DNA of 64,000 bases from Actinomycetota bacterium (GTDB lineage Bacteria > Actinomycetota > Acidimicrobiia > Acidimicrobiales > AC-14). The position numbers and the translations under genes were made by a program. Of this stretch, positions 1 through 8,433 are shown piece by piece. The notes under the pieces are model-generated. The model saw only the letters and a list, made by a program, of their open reading frames with translations, did no database searches and was not told where the DNA came from. Positions within the stretch are counted from its first letter, which is position 1, and each line of letters opens with the position of its first letter. The DNA is taken from NCBI GenBank assembly GCA_005888325.1, contig VAWU01000023.1:88753-152752 (forward strand). The letters are read 5' to 3'.

Positions 1-1
1 C

Positions 2-223
2 GACAACGAGGCCTACCGTCACCAGATGGAGGCGGCGGCGTTCCTCGACAGCCGCCTGCCCCGTCTGTTCTCCGACCTGCCCGGCGACACGATCGTGATC
101 CTGTGCGCCGATCACGGCGAGTGCTTCGGTGAGGACGGCTACTGGGGGCACGGCGTGAACCACCCGCGCGTGCTGGAGGTGCCGCTGGCGTTCTTCCGCC
201 TCGACGGCGAGCCGCTCGCGTGA
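2..223 (+). CDS. Sulfatase / alkaline-phosphatase-superfamily hydrolase, C-terminal fragment
   Basis: The gene enters the window already open, so only the last 73 codons are visible. They contain the motif DHGECFGEDGYWGHG, which matches the late metal-binding segment (DHGE...HG) of sulfatases and related phospho- or sulfo-transferases. In that superfamily these residues bind the active-site metal. The stop codon overlaps the GTG start of the following glycosyltransferase (GTGA), so the gene is probably translationally coupled to the glycan operon. A role in removing or transferring sulfate or phosphate groups on a surface polysaccharide is inferred from context. The substrate cannot be told from this fragment. 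Confidence 0.7.
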   Translation, partial: DNEAYRHQMEAAAFLDSRLPRLFSDLPGDTIVILCADHGECFGEDGYWGHGVNHPRVLEVPLAFFRLDGEPLA

Positions 224-1207
224 AGCTCGTGATGACGCTGCTCGTGCGCGACGAGGAGGACATCGTCGAGGACCACCTCGTGTACCACCTCAACCAGGGA
301 GTCGACTTCGTCGTGGCGACCGACAACAAATCGGTCGACGGCACGCGCGACGTCCTCGATCGCTTTCAACGGCTGGGCTACGTCGAGGTGATCGACGAGC
401 CCGACGACACCTACGACCAGTGGCGTTGGGTGACCCGCATGGCCCGGCGGGCTGCGATCGAGCACGGAGCCGATTGGGTGATCAACTCCGACGCCGACGA
501 GCTCTGGTGGCCCAAGAGCGGCGACCTGCGGTCGGTCCTCGAGGCCGTCCCTGCCCGCTACGGAATCGTGACGGCCCCGCGCGTGAACCTGGTGCCGCCG
601 CTCGACCCGCGACCCGCCGTCGGGCGACGCGCAGCCGTGGTACGAGCGCATGGCGCTGCGCGAGACGACGTCGCGCAACAGCCTGGGCGCGCCGCTGCCG
701 CCCAAGGTGTGCCATCGAGGCGAGCCCGACGTGGTGGTGGAGCAGGGGAACCACGAGCTGCGCGTCTCGGCGCTGACGCCGGCGCCGGGGTTGCACCCGA
801 TCGTGATCTTCCATGCGCCGCTGCGCTCGTGGTCACAGCTGGAGAACAAGATGGTGAAGGGTGGCGCGGCATACGCGCGCAACCGGGAGCTGCCCGCCAC
901 CGTCGGCGATGCGTGGCGGAGCCTCCACGACCTGCACGCCCGCGGCGGCCTACGCGAGTGGTACGACGCCCAGGTGCCCGACGACCGGGCCCGCCGGCGC
1001 GGCATCGAGGAGGGCCGCTTCATCCTCGACCGCCGGCTCGCGCACTTCCTCGCAACCCGGGCCCGGCGCGAGCCACCGTTCCGTGACCCGTCGCCGCCCG
1101 CCGCGGCGCCTGCCGACCCTGCCCGGGCCGATCCGCATGCGCGCCCGGCGGCCCGGACGTCACGGCGCTGGCTGGGTCGGATGCGAGCGATGCGGACGAG
1201 GTGGTGA
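220..1207 (+). pseudogene. GT2-type glycosyltransferase interrupted by a frameshift
   Basis: The first 120 or so codons read as a GT-A glycosyltransferase of the GT2/GT92 kind: start MKLVMTLLVRDEEDIVEDHL, then TDNKSVDGTRD, and the metal-binding INSDADELWW. The good frame is lost near 600. A second frame takes over with QPWYERMALRETTSRN and continues through HAPLRSWSQLENKMVKGG to a stop at 1207. These two halves look like one ordinary protein of about 330 residues. The new frame has stops at 569 and 581, so the shift must lie between about 584 and 625. It equals one extra base or two lost bases. It may be a true null mutation or a sequencing error. The GTGA junctions on both sides are intact. 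Confidence 0.65.
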
Positions 1208-2277
1208 GCGGGCGGCGCGACGACGTGCTGTCGGTCATCACGAGCACCGATCGTCGTGGGGCCGAGACCTTCGCCGTCGGCCTCGGCACCGCGCTTGAGG
1301 CGCGCGGTCGCTCGGTACGCACCGTCGCGCTGGCAGGCGACAACGGCGAGGATGCGCTCCCGGTGCCGACCCTCGGGCCGAGCACGCTCGCGGTGCGCAC
1401 CCTGCTGTCGCTCCGGCGGGCGAGCCGCGACGCGGCGGTCGTCGTCGCGCACGGTTCGCGGGCACTGCCCGCGTGCACGCTCGCCGCTGGTCGCGGCCAG
1501 CCGCTCGTCTATCGCAACATCGGTGACCCGCGTTACTGGGCGGGCGGGTCGGCCCGCCGCTTCCGCGTGAGCCTCTTCCTCCGGCGCGCCCAGGCCGTCG
1601 TCGTGCTCGACGCGGCTTCGGCCGACGCCATCACGGAGCGGCACGGGATCCCTGCCTCGCGCATCTGCGTGATCCCCACCGGTGTCCCGGCGGCACAATT
1701 CCCGCTCGTCGACGAGCACCGGCGAGGTGTGGCGCGGCGGCGACTGGGCTACGACGACGACGACCGGGTCGTGGCCTACATCGGCGCCCTGAGCGGTGAG
1801 AAGGACGTCGGCGCGGCCGTCGTCGCGGTGGCCGCCCTGCCAGGCGTGCGGCTGGCCATCGCGGGCGACGGGCCGGAGCGGGCCGCGGTCGCCGCCGCGG
1901 CCCGGGGGCTCGCGCCCGGCCGGGTCGACTTCCTCGGACCGGTCGCCGACCCCGCGCTGACGCTGGCCGCCGCCGACGTCCTCGTGCTGCCGAGCCGCAC
2001 CGAGGGCATCCCCGCCGTCCTCATCGAGGCGGGTCTCAGCGGGCTGCCGGTCGTCGCCACCGACGTCGGCGGGGTGCGCGAGGTCGTGGTGCCTGGCGAG
2101 ACGGGCCTGCTGGTCGCGCCCGGGGACGCGACCGCCCTCGTGGGCGCACTGCGCCGGGCCTTGGCCAACGGCCACGAAATGGGGGTCGCGGGGCGCGAGC
2201 GGTGTCTCGCCCGGTTCGAGATGGCCGCGATCGCGGCGCGGTGGGACGACCTCCTGCTTCGGTTGCAGACAGGGTGA
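1204..2277 (+). CDS. GT4-family glycosyltransferase
   Basis: This is a GT-B fold glycosyltransferase of about 357 residues. The N-terminal half has the loose Rossmann pattern SVITSTDRRGAETFAVGL. The C-terminal half carries the nucleotide-sugar donor site: VVAYIGALSGEKDVGAAVVA, LAIAGDGPE, FLGPV, and LPSRTEGIPAVLIEAGLSG with the EGIP...E motif typical of GT4 enzymes. It probably adds a sugar to a lipid-linked or surface glycan on the cytoplasmic side of the membrane. The GTG at 1204 overlaps the previous stop (GTGA). An in-frame GTG at 1201 is an alternative start. Donor and acceptor sugars cannot be predicted. Confidence 0.88.
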   Translation: MSGRRDDVLSVITSTDRRGAETFAVGLGTALEARGRSVRTVALAGDNGEDALPVPTLGPSTLAVRTLLSLRRASRDAAVVVAHGSRALPACTLAAGRGQPLVYRNIGDPRYWAGGSARRFRVSLFLRRAQAVVVLDAASADAITERHGIPASRICVIPTGVPAAQFPLVDEHRRGVARRRLGYDDDDRVVAYIGALSGEKDVGAAVVAVAALPGVRLAIAGDGPERAAVAAAARGLAPGRVDFLGPVADPALTLAAADVLVLPSRTEGIPAVLIEAGLSGLPVVATDVGGVREVVVPGETGLLVAPGDATALVGALRRALANGHEMGVAGRERCLARFEMAAIAARWDDLLLRLQTG

Positions 2278-2408
2278 CAGCCCAGGTCAGGGGGCTGTAG
2301 CTTGAGGGGAAGGCGAGTCACAGATAGTCCGGCCGCGCTACAGACAGCGAGGCCGCGATCTGTCACAGTCGCCACGATACGTGGTGAAGCCTGGGGGAGG
2401 GGTGCCAG

Positions 2409-2873
2409 ATGGGAGGGGGCGAGCCCGACCGGCCGAGCCGGTCAGCCGGCATGCAGCACGGGTGTCGCGCCGCCGACCTCGATCGGCGCACCTTCATCCG
2501 CCGCGCCGGCCAGACCGGTGTCGCCGCCGGCGCACTCGTGTGGTCGACACCCCGGATCCGCAGCGTCGGCGCCCAGGCGGCCGCGGGCAGCCCGCCACCC
2601 TCGAGCACCACTCCCACCGTGCTCCCCAATCAGCTCACGCCGCCCGTCGTCGCACCCGAGCTGGAAGTGAAGGGTGTCCAGGAGGAGCCGCCCGGCAGCA
2701 ACCTGGCCCTCACCGGCGCCGAGCTCGGCCACCTCGCGGTCCTCGGGGGCACCGCGGTGGGGATGGGCGAGGTCATTCGCCGCAAGGGCCTGAGCCGCAA
2801 GCGCGCGCTGGAGGAGGAGGCGGAGCGTTACCGCGACCCACCCCCGGCGGACCAGACGACTGACCCCGCCTGA
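2409..2873 (+). CDS. Small Tat-exported protein with LAxTG sortase-type signal
   Basis: The protein has 154 residues and two sorting features. Residues 25-45 hold a twin-arginine signal (DRRTFIRRAGQTGVAAGALV). Residues 99-103 read LALTG, followed by a hydrophobic stretch of about 19 residues and then the basic run RRKGLSRKR. LAxTG plus membrane segment plus basic tail is the signal recognised by class E sortases of actinobacteria. Between the two lies a short Pro/Ser/Thr-rich segment that probably spans the wall. The ATG at 2409 follows a strong GGGGGAGG at good spacing. The tail after the basic run is longer than usual (about 30 residues), so wall attachment is an inference. No other domain is recognised. 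Confidence 0.7.
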   Translation: MGGGEPDRPSRSAGMQHGCRAADLDRRTFIRRAGQTGVAAGALVWSTPRIRSVGAQAAAGSPPPSSTTPTVLPNQLTPPVVAPELEVKGVQEEPPGSNLALTGAELGHLAVLGGTAVGMGEVIRRKGLSRKRALEEEAERYRDPPPADQTTDPA

Positions 2874-2896
2874 GCGGGTCACCGTCCGCGGACGGG

Positions 2897-3730
2897 GTGT
2901 TAGAAAAGCGCATGGCGCGTTCGACGCTGCAGCGCGTGGTCAAGGGCGCGGCGGCGGCGGCCGACGTCGTGCGCCCGCCCCGCCGCGGTCTCGTCGTGCT
3001 CCTCTATCACCGGGTGGGGCGTCGCACCGCGTCCGAGGTCGACCTTCCCATCGACCTCTTCGACGCGCAGCTCGACGCGCTGGCTGCGACCGGTCGGGTC
3101 GCGCCACTCGACGTGTGCCTCGACGCCATCGCGTCGCCCGAGCCGACCGAACCCACCGACCCCATCGCGATCACGTTCGACGACGGCACGGCCGATTTCG
3201 TCGACCTCGCCCTGCCCCGCCTCGAGCGCCACGGCCTGCCGGTCACGCTCTACGTCGCCACCGCCTTCGTCGAGGAGGGCCGCCCGTTCCCGGGTGACGG
3301 CGCGCCGGCGTCGTGGGGGGCGTTGCGTGACGCGCAGTCGACCGGCCTCGTCGTCGTGGGATCGCACACCCACAACCACGCCCTGCTCGACCGCGTCCCG
3401 GCCCAGGAGGCGGAGCACGAGCTCGACCGGTCGCGACAGCTGATCGAACAACGGCTGAACACCGTCCCCGCCCACTTCGCGTATCCCAAGGCCGTGGCCG
3501 GCTCGGCCGCCGCCGACGCGGCGGTGCGCGCCCGCTTCCGGTCCGCCGCGCTCGCGGGCACCCGTCCCAACCCCTATGGCCGCACCGACCCCTACCGCCT
3601 GGCCCGCTCGCCGATCCAGCGCGCCGACGGCATGAGCTGGTTCCGGCGCAAGCTCGACGGAGGCATGGGTCTCGAGGACCGGCTGCGCACCCTCGCCAAC
3701 CGCCGGCGCTACGCAGGCGTCACCACCTGA
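2897..3730 (+). CDS. Polysaccharide deacetylase (NodB domain, CE4)
   Basis: The protein has about 277 residues. It carries the NodB signature: LLYHRVG near the start, the catalytic TFDDGTADF (base and metal Asp), and GSHTHNHALLDR (metal-binding HxxxH), with AYPKAV later. CE4 enzymes remove N- or O-acetyl groups from polymers such as peptidoglycan, chitin-like glycans or poly-GlcNAc. Its place between glycosyltransferases suggests it trims the glycan made by this locus. No clear signal peptide is seen, so it may act on a cytoplasmic lipid-linked intermediate or be membrane associated. The start could be the GTG at 2897 or the ATG at 2912. Neither has a strong ribosome site. Confidence 0.88.
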   Translation: MLEKRMARSTLQRVVKGAAAAADVVRPPRRGLVVLLYHRVGRRTASEVDLPIDLFDAQLDALAATGRVAPLDVCLDAIASPEPTEPTDPIAITFDDGTADFVDLALPRLERHGLPVTLYVATAFVEEGRPFPGDGAPASWGALRDAQSTGLVVVGSHTHNHALLDRVPAQEAEHELDRSRQLIEQRLNTVPAHFAYPKAVAGSAAADAAVRARFRSAALAGTRPNPYGRTDPYRLARSPIQRADGMSWFRRKLDGGMGLEDRLRTLANRRRYAGVTT

Positions 3731-3733
3731 GCC

Positions 3734-4891
3734 GTGGCCCGTCTCGTCCACGTCACCACCACCGACATGAGCCTGGCGCTGCTCCTCGGGCCCCAGCTGC
3801 GGGCCTTCGCGGCTGCGGGCTACGACGTGATCGGCATGTCGGCGCCGGGCGAGTGGGTGGGGCAGCTCGAGGCCGACGGCATCCGGCACGTCCCGCTGCG
3901 GCACGCCACACGCGCGGTCGCGCTGACGCACGACGCCCGCGCGCTGGGCGAGCTGCGCGGGTTGTTCCGCGCCCTGCGCCCCGACATCGTCCACACGCAC
4001 AACCCCAAGCCGGGCGTGTACGGGCGCCTCGCGGCGCGTGCCGCGCGCGTGCCGGTGATCGTCAACACCGTGCACGGTCTCTACGCGACGCCCGACGACA
4101 GGTGGGCCCGGCGAGCAGTTGTCTACACGCTCGAGCGTCTGGCCGCGAGCTGCTCGCACGCCGAGCTCGTGCAGAACCCGGAGGACGTCGAGGTGCTGGC
4201 CCGCCTGGGCATCCCACGTTCGAAGCTCCACCTGTTGGGAAACGGCATCGATCTCGCGCGCTTCGACCCGTCGAGCGTCGCGCGTGAGCGCACGGCGGCG
4301 CTGCGGGCGGAGATGGGGGCGGGGCCCGACGACGTGGTGTGCGGGCTGGTGGGCCGGTTGGTGTGGGAGAAGGGTTACCGCGAGGTCTTCGCCGCCGCCG
4401 CCCGCCTGCGCGGCACCGCGCCCCACCTGCGGATCGTGGTGATCGGGCCCCGCGACGCCGACAAGCCCGACGCCATCGGTGACGCCGACGTCGAGCGGGC
4501 ACGGCGCGACGGCGTCACGTTCCTCGGACTGCGCCACGATGTCGAGGCGCTCTACACCGCGATGGACATCTACGTGCTCGCGTCGCACCGCGAAGGCTTT
4601 CCCCGTTCGGCCATGGAGGCCGCCGCCATGGGCGTCCCCGTCGTGGCCACACGCATCCGCGGCTGCCGGCAGGTGGTCGACGACGGGCGCACCGGGCGCC
4701 TCGTCCCCGTGGGCGACATTGACGCGCTCGCCGGCGCCATCGCCGAGCTGGCGACCGACGCCGAGCTCCGCCGGAGCCTCGGCGAGGCCGCCCGCGCGAA
4801 GGCGCGGCGCGAGTTCGACCAGCAGCACGTGATCGGCACGACCCTCGCGGTGTACGAGAGCCTGCTCGCGCGACGGGCCCTGGTCGCATGA
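3734..4891 (+). CDS. GT4-family glycosyltransferase
   Basis: A second GT4 glycosyltransferase of 385 residues. The acceptor domain begins RLVHVTTTDMSLALLLGPQL and has PDIVHTHNPKPGVYGRLAAR, a segment seen in GT4 enzymes of exopolysaccharide and O-antigen loci. The donor domain shows GLVGRLVWEKGYREVFAAA, IGPRDADKPD and LASHREGFPRSAMEAAAMG. The GTG start lies 3 bases after the deacetylase stop, and its end overlaps the GNAT gene by 4 bases (ATGA), so it sits mid-operon. It likely extends the same lipid-linked glycan as its neighbours. Sugar specificity is unknown. Confidence 0.9.
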   Translation: MARLVHVTTTDMSLALLLGPQLRAFAAAGYDVIGMSAPGEWVGQLEADGIRHVPLRHATRAVALTHDARALGELRGLFRALRPDIVHTHNPKPGVYGRLAARAARVPVIVNTVHGLYATPDDRWARRAVVYTLERLAASCSHAELVQNPEDVEVLARLGIPRSKLHLLGNGIDLARFDPSSVARERTAALRAEMGAGPDDVVCGLVGRLVWEKGYREVFAAAARLRGTAPHLRIVVIGPRDADKPDAIGDADVERARRDGVTFLGLRHDVEALYTAMDIYVLASHREGFPRSAMEAAAMGVPVVATRIRGCRQVVDDGRTGRLVPVGDIDALAGAIAELATDAELRRSLGEAARAKARREFDQQHVIGTTLAVYESLLARRALVA

Positions 4892-5466
4892 CGATCCGCG
4901 TCGCCGATGCATCTGACGCGCCCGCGATGGCGCGGCTGCACGTCACCGAGATCGACGAGGGCTTCCTCCCGACGCTGGGGCCCCGCTTCCTCGACCACCT
5001 CTACCGGCGGGTGGTGCGCTCGCCCACGTCGTTCGCGTTCGTCGCCGACGATGGTGGGGGAGTGCTCGGCTTCGCGGCCGGCACCGAGAGCCTCCGTGGG
5101 CTCTACCGCTCCTTCCTCCTGCACGACGGCGCGGCCGCTTTGGTCGCAGCCGGGCCTCGGATCGCGGGCTCGTGGCGGCGGGTGGTGGAGACGCTGCGCT
5201 ACCCGGCGCGCGAAGGCGCCGACCTGCCGCCTGCCGAGCTCATCGCCATCGCCGTCGGGCGCGAGGCGCGGGGTCGCGGCCTCGGGCGGGCGCTCGTCGA
5301 CGCGGTCACGGCGGAGTTCGCCCGGCGCGGGGTCACGGCTGCGCGCGTCGTCGCGGGCGCCGACAACGAGGCCGCCCTGGGCCTCTACCGCGCGTGCGGC
5401 TTCCGAACCGCGGCGACGGTGCAGGTCCACCGCGGCACATCCTCCGAGGTGCTGACGTGGTCGTGA
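4888..5466 (+). CDS. GNAT-family N-acetyltransferase
   Basis: The protein has 192 residues with a GNAT fold. The acetyl-CoA pyrophosphate-binding loop reads AVGREARGRGLGRALVDAV (R/QxxGxG/A), followed by RVVAGADNEAALGLYRACGF, which is the usual beta5-alpha4 end of the domain. In glycan loci, GNAT proteins often acetylate an amino sugar made by a neighbouring PLP aminotransferase. The DegT aminotransferase at 6404 is a likely partner, and this pairing is an inference. The ATG at 4888 overlaps the previous stop (ATGA). The end overlaps the start of the phosphoglycosyl transferase. Confidence 0.87.
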   Translation: MTIRVADASDAPAMARLHVTEIDEGFLPTLGPRFLDHLYRRVVRSPTSFAFVADDGGGVLGFAAGTESLRGLYRSFLLHDGAAALVAAGPRIAGSWRRVVETLRYPAREGADLPPAELIAIAVGREARGRGLGRALVDAVTAEFARRGVTAARVVAGADNEAALGLYRACGFRTAATVQVHRGTSSEVLTWS

Positions 5467-6407
5467 TCGCCGCGGTCGCGCTGGCGCTCGTGGCCACGCC
5501 CGCGGCGTCGGAGCTGGCGCGCCGCGCCGGCCTGCTCGATCACCCCGGACCGCTGAAGGTCCAGACGAAGCCGGTGCCCTACCTCGGCGGGCTCGCAGTT
5601 CTCGCCGCGGCCGCGGTGGGCCTCGCCGTCGGGCGCCCGGCCTGGTCGGTGCCGCTCGCGCTCGCGCTCGTCCTGGGCACGCTCGACGACGCGCGCGCGC
5701 TTCCGCCGCGCGTGCGGCTGGCGGGCGAGGTGGTCGTCGGGCTCGTTGCCGGCGCGCTCGTCCCCACGGGGGTGGCCCAGCCGTGGGCTGCGCTCGCCAC
5801 CGCCGTCGTCGTCGTCGTGCTCATCAACGCGGTGAACCTCATCGACGGCCTCGATGCGCTGGCGGCCGGGGTGAGCCTCGTCTCCGCGGTCGGCTTCGCC
5901 ATCGCGCTCGACGGCGACGACCGCACGGTCGCGCTCGCGCTCGCCGGCGCGCTGGCGGGCTTCCTCGTCTACAACCGCCCACCCGCGCGCATCTACCTCG
6001 GCGACGGCGGCTCCTATGTGTTGGGCACCGCGCTCGCGGTCCTGCTGGTGGGGGCGTGGCGCCCCGAGCGCGACTTGGCGCTGTCGCTCGGTGCCGTGCT
6101 GTTCGTCGCCTTCCCGGTCGCGGAGGTGGCGTTCGCGGTGGTGCGCCGTGCCCGCGCGCGCGCTCCGCTCTTCGCGGGCGACCGCGGCCACCTCTACGAC
6201 CAGCTGGCCCAGCGGGGCCTGTCGACGGGAGCGACGAGCCTCGTGTGCGCCGGCGTCCAGGCGGCGCTCGTCGCGCTCGGTCTGCTGGCCACTCACACCG
6301 AGCCGGCGGCGTCCGTCGCGATCGTGATCGCGACTGCGCTCGCGCTCCTCGCGGGCGCGGGGGCCGGCGGCTTCCTCTCGTCCACCTTCCCGCGGAGCGC
6401 TCGATGA
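5457..6407 (+). CDS. WecA/MraY-type polyprenyl-phosphate sugar-1-phosphate transferase
   Basis: This integral membrane protein of about 316 residues has roughly ten hydrophobic segments. The family hallmarks are present: LGTLDDARALPPR (the DD pair), NAVNLIDGLDALAAG (NxxNxxDGLD), YLGDGGSYVLG, and GDRGHLYDQL near the C-terminal cytoplasmic loop. These enzymes transfer a sugar-1-phosphate from a UDP-sugar to undecaprenyl phosphate and so start synthesis of a lipid-linked glycan. It is therefore the likely priming enzyme of this locus. The start is GTG 5457 or GTG 5463; the latter overlaps the GNAT stop as GTGA. The end overlaps the aminotransferase start (ATGA). Confidence 0.9.
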   Translation: MVVIAAVALALVATPAASELARRAGLLDHPGPLKVQTKPVPYLGGLAVLAAAAVGLAVGRPAWSVPLALALVLGTLDDARALPPRVRLAGEVVVGLVAGALVPTGVAQPWAALATAVVVVVLINAVNLIDGLDALAAGVSLVSAVGFAIALDGDDRTVALALAGALAGFLVYNRPPARIYLGDGGSYVLGTALAVLLVGAWRPERDLALSLGAVLFVAFPVAEVAFAVVRRARARAPLFAGDRGHLYDQLAQRGLSTGATSLVCAGVQAALVALGLLATHTEPAASVAIVIATALALLAGAGAGGFLSSTFPRSAR

Positions 6408-7567
6408 GCCGCGCCCTCGATGCGCTGCCGTCGTTCCCGGGCGGGCTGCCGTTCGTGCGGCCCGCGACACCGCCGCTCGAGCGGGTGATGGCGCGGCTGG
6501 CCCCGAGCTACGAGCGCGGGGTGCTCACCGAGGGGCCGCTGGGACGCGAGCTCGAGGAGCAGGTGGCCGCCCAGCTGGGGGTCGAGCACGTGGTGGCGGT
6601 GTCGACGTGCACGGCGGGGCTCATGCTCGTGCTGCGCGCCCTCGAGCTCGAGGGCACGGTGGTGATGCCGAGCTTCACGTTCTCGGCCACCGCCCACGCG
6701 GCGGCGTGGAACGGCCTGCGCCCGGTGTTCGCCGAATGCGATGCGACGTCGTTCCAGCTCGATCCCGCCGATGCCGCGGCGCGGCTCGACGGCGCCGCCG
6801 CGCTGCTGGCGACGCACGTGTTCGGCGCGCCGTGCGCGGCCGAGCAGCTGGAGGAGCTGGGCCGCGTCCATGGCATCCCGGTGGTGTTCGACGCCGCCCA
6901 CGCCCACGGCGCGCGGCGCCGCGGTCATCCCGTCGGTGGCCTCGGCGACGCGGAGGTGTTCAGCATGACGCCGACCAAGTTGGTGATCGCGGGTGAGGGC
7001 GGCCTGGTCGCCACCAACCGGTCCGACGTCGCCGCGGCCGTCCGCATCGGACGCGACTACGGGAACCCGGGCGACTACAACACGAAGTTCGTCGGCTTGA
7101 ACGCCCGCCTCTCGGAGCTGCACGCGGCGACCGCGCTCGAGTCGCTCGCCCAGCTCGACGACAACCTCGCCCGCCGGCGATCGGTTGCGGCGCGCTACGT
7201 CGACGGGCTGCAGATGGTTCCCGGCGTCGACGTGCAGGTTGTCGAGCCCGCCGACGAGTCCACCTACAAGGACTTCACCGTCCGCGTCGACGAGGCGGTG
7301 TTCGGCCTTTCGCGCGATGGCGTCGTCGCAGCGCTCCGGTCGCGGGGGGTCGACACCCGCTGCTACTTCTCGCCGCCGGTGCACCGCCAGGACGCGTACC
7401 GCGCGGTGATGGCAGGCCCCTTGCCGGTCACCGACGACCTCGCCGGGCACGTCGTCAGCCTGCCGATCTTCCCCGGCCTCGCCCTCGACGCCGTCGACGA
7501 CGTCGTCGCCATCCTCGCCGGGGTCCACGAGCATGCCGAGGAGGTGCGAGAGGCGATCGCCGGGTGA
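6404..7567 (+). CDS. DegT/DnrJ/EryC1 PLP-dependent sugar aminotransferase
   Basis: The protein has 387 residues with the fold-type I layout of DegT enzymes. Visible features are STCTAGLMLVLRAL (cofactor phosphate region), VVMPSFTFSATAHAA, VVFDAAHAHGAR (the Asp that contacts the pyridine nitrogen) and SMTPTKLVIAGEGG, whose Lys near residue 191 should form the Schiff base. These enzymes aminate keto-sugar nucleotides, giving amino sugars for glycans or antibiotics. The nearby GNAT gene could N-acetylate the product. No matching dehydratase is present in the window. The start overlaps the previous stop as ATGA and the end overlaps the next gene as GTGA. Confidence 0.9.
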   Translation: MSRALDALPSFPGGLPFVRPATPPLERVMARLAPSYERGVLTEGPLGRELEEQVAAQLGVEHVVAVSTCTAGLMLVLRALELEGTVVMPSFTFSATAHAAAWNGLRPVFAECDATSFQLDPADAAARLDGAAALLATHVFGAPCAAEQLEELGRVHGIPVVFDAAHAHGARRRGHPVGGLGDAEVFSMTPTKLVIAGEGGLVATNRSDVAAAVRIGRDYGNPGDYNTKFVGLNARLSELHAATALESLAQLDDNLARRRSVAARYVDGLQMVPGVDVQVVEPADESTYKDFTVRVDEAVFGLSRDGVVAALRSRGVDTRCYFSPPVHRQDAYRAVMAGPLPVTDDLAGHVVSLPIFPGLALDAVDDVVAILAGVHEHAEEVREAIAG

Positions 7568-8424
7568 TACCGGCCGTCACCATCCCGCTCGACCGCACCG
7601 AGTTCCTCAACGGCCTCGCCGCCGGCAGCATCGCGCTCGCGATCGGCGTGCTCGTGTCGGCGGCCCCCCGCGTGCTCGCCCGTCCCGCCCTGAGGTGGGG
7701 GAGCGCGGGCCTGCTGTTCGCCGGCGCCGCGCTCGTGGGACTCGACCGCACGCACGGGGCGCCGGGTGGGCTCGTGGGCGGCGCCGCGCTGGTCGCGGTC
7801 GCCGCCGGGGTCGCCGCCCGGCTCCCCCTCGCGTTCCGGCTCGCCGCGGTCGTCCCCGGAGCCTGGCTGGTGGCCGCCCACGGCGCGATCCCCGGGCGAT
7901 CGTGGGTGCGCGTCCTGGTGTTCGCGACGATCGTCGCCGGCAGCGCGCTGGTCGCGGACCTCGACCGCCGCACCGCCCGCCGGGGCCTCGGTCCCCTCCT
8001 CTTCGCGGTCTCGGTCGGCGGGGTCTACGCCACCGTGCCCGACACCGAGCAGGCGCTCGTGCTGATCGGCGTGGCGGCGCCCGTCGCGCTGCTCGGCTGG
8101 CCGCTGCGACGAGGGACGCTCGGACCGGCCGGGTCGGCGGCGTCGGTGGCGGTGCTCGCGTGGACGGCCGCGGTCGGCGGCGTGGGCCGGCCGTCGTCGA
8201 TCGTGGGGGCGGTCGGGTGCCTCGGGCTGTTCGTGGTGGGGCCGGTGAGCCGGCGGACCTCCGGCGTCGCGGCTCCGGTGGTCGTTGCCGCGCACGCGCT
8301 GCTCGTGCTGGTCAGTGCGCGCGTCGCCGGCCTGCGCACGACCGTGCACGCGGCGGTAACCGTCGTCCTGCTCGAGCTGGTGGTCGGCGTCGCGGTTTGG
8401 GGGACGGCGCGACGGCGTCCGTAG
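7564..8424 (+). CDS. Polytopic membrane protein of unknown function
   Basis: The protein has 286 residues, almost all in hydrophobic segments rich in Ala, Val, Leu and Gly. About eight to nine membrane spans are likely, with short Arg-rich loops between them. No catalytic motif or family signature is recognised. The GTG start overlaps the aminotransferase stop (GTGA), so it belongs to the glycan operon and is its last gene. A role as a polymerase, ligase or transporter subunit for the glycan would fit the position but is not shown by sequence. The TAG stop is part of the -10-like hexamer of the next gene. Confidence 0.72.
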   Translation: MIPAVTIPLDRTEFLNGLAAGSIALAIGVLVSAAPRVLARPALRWGSAGLLFAGAALVGLDRTHGAPGGLVGGAALVAVAAGVAARLPLAFRLAAVVPGAWLVAAHGAIPGRSWVRVLVFATIVAGSALVADLDRRTARRGLGPLLFAVSVGGVYATVPDTEQALVLIGVAAPVALLGWPLRRGTLGPAGSAASVAVLAWTAAVGGVGRPSSIVGAVGCLGLFVVGPVSRRTSGVAAPVVVAAHALLVLVSARVAGLRTTVHAAVTVVLLELVVGVAVWGTARRRP

Positions 8425-8427
8425 AAT
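8422..8427 (+). promoter_or_regulatory. Candidate -10 element of a leaderless transcript
   Basis: TAGAAT lies six bases before the ATG at 8434, the spacing expected if transcription starts at the start codon. Its first three bases are also the stop codon of the upstream gene, so chance is possible. Confidence 0.4.
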
Positions 8428-8433
8428 TGCGGG

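Noticed and set aside
139-2175. A 678-codon minus-strand open frame across the first glycosyltransferases
   Set aside because: Low-complexity Arg/Gly/Asp composition with no motif, while the plus strand has clear enzymes.
2290-2375. Loose inverted match (GTCACAGAT and ATCTGTCAC) upstream of the Tat/LAxTG gene as an operator
   Set aside because: Only seven of nine positions pair and the spacing is long, so chance is likely.
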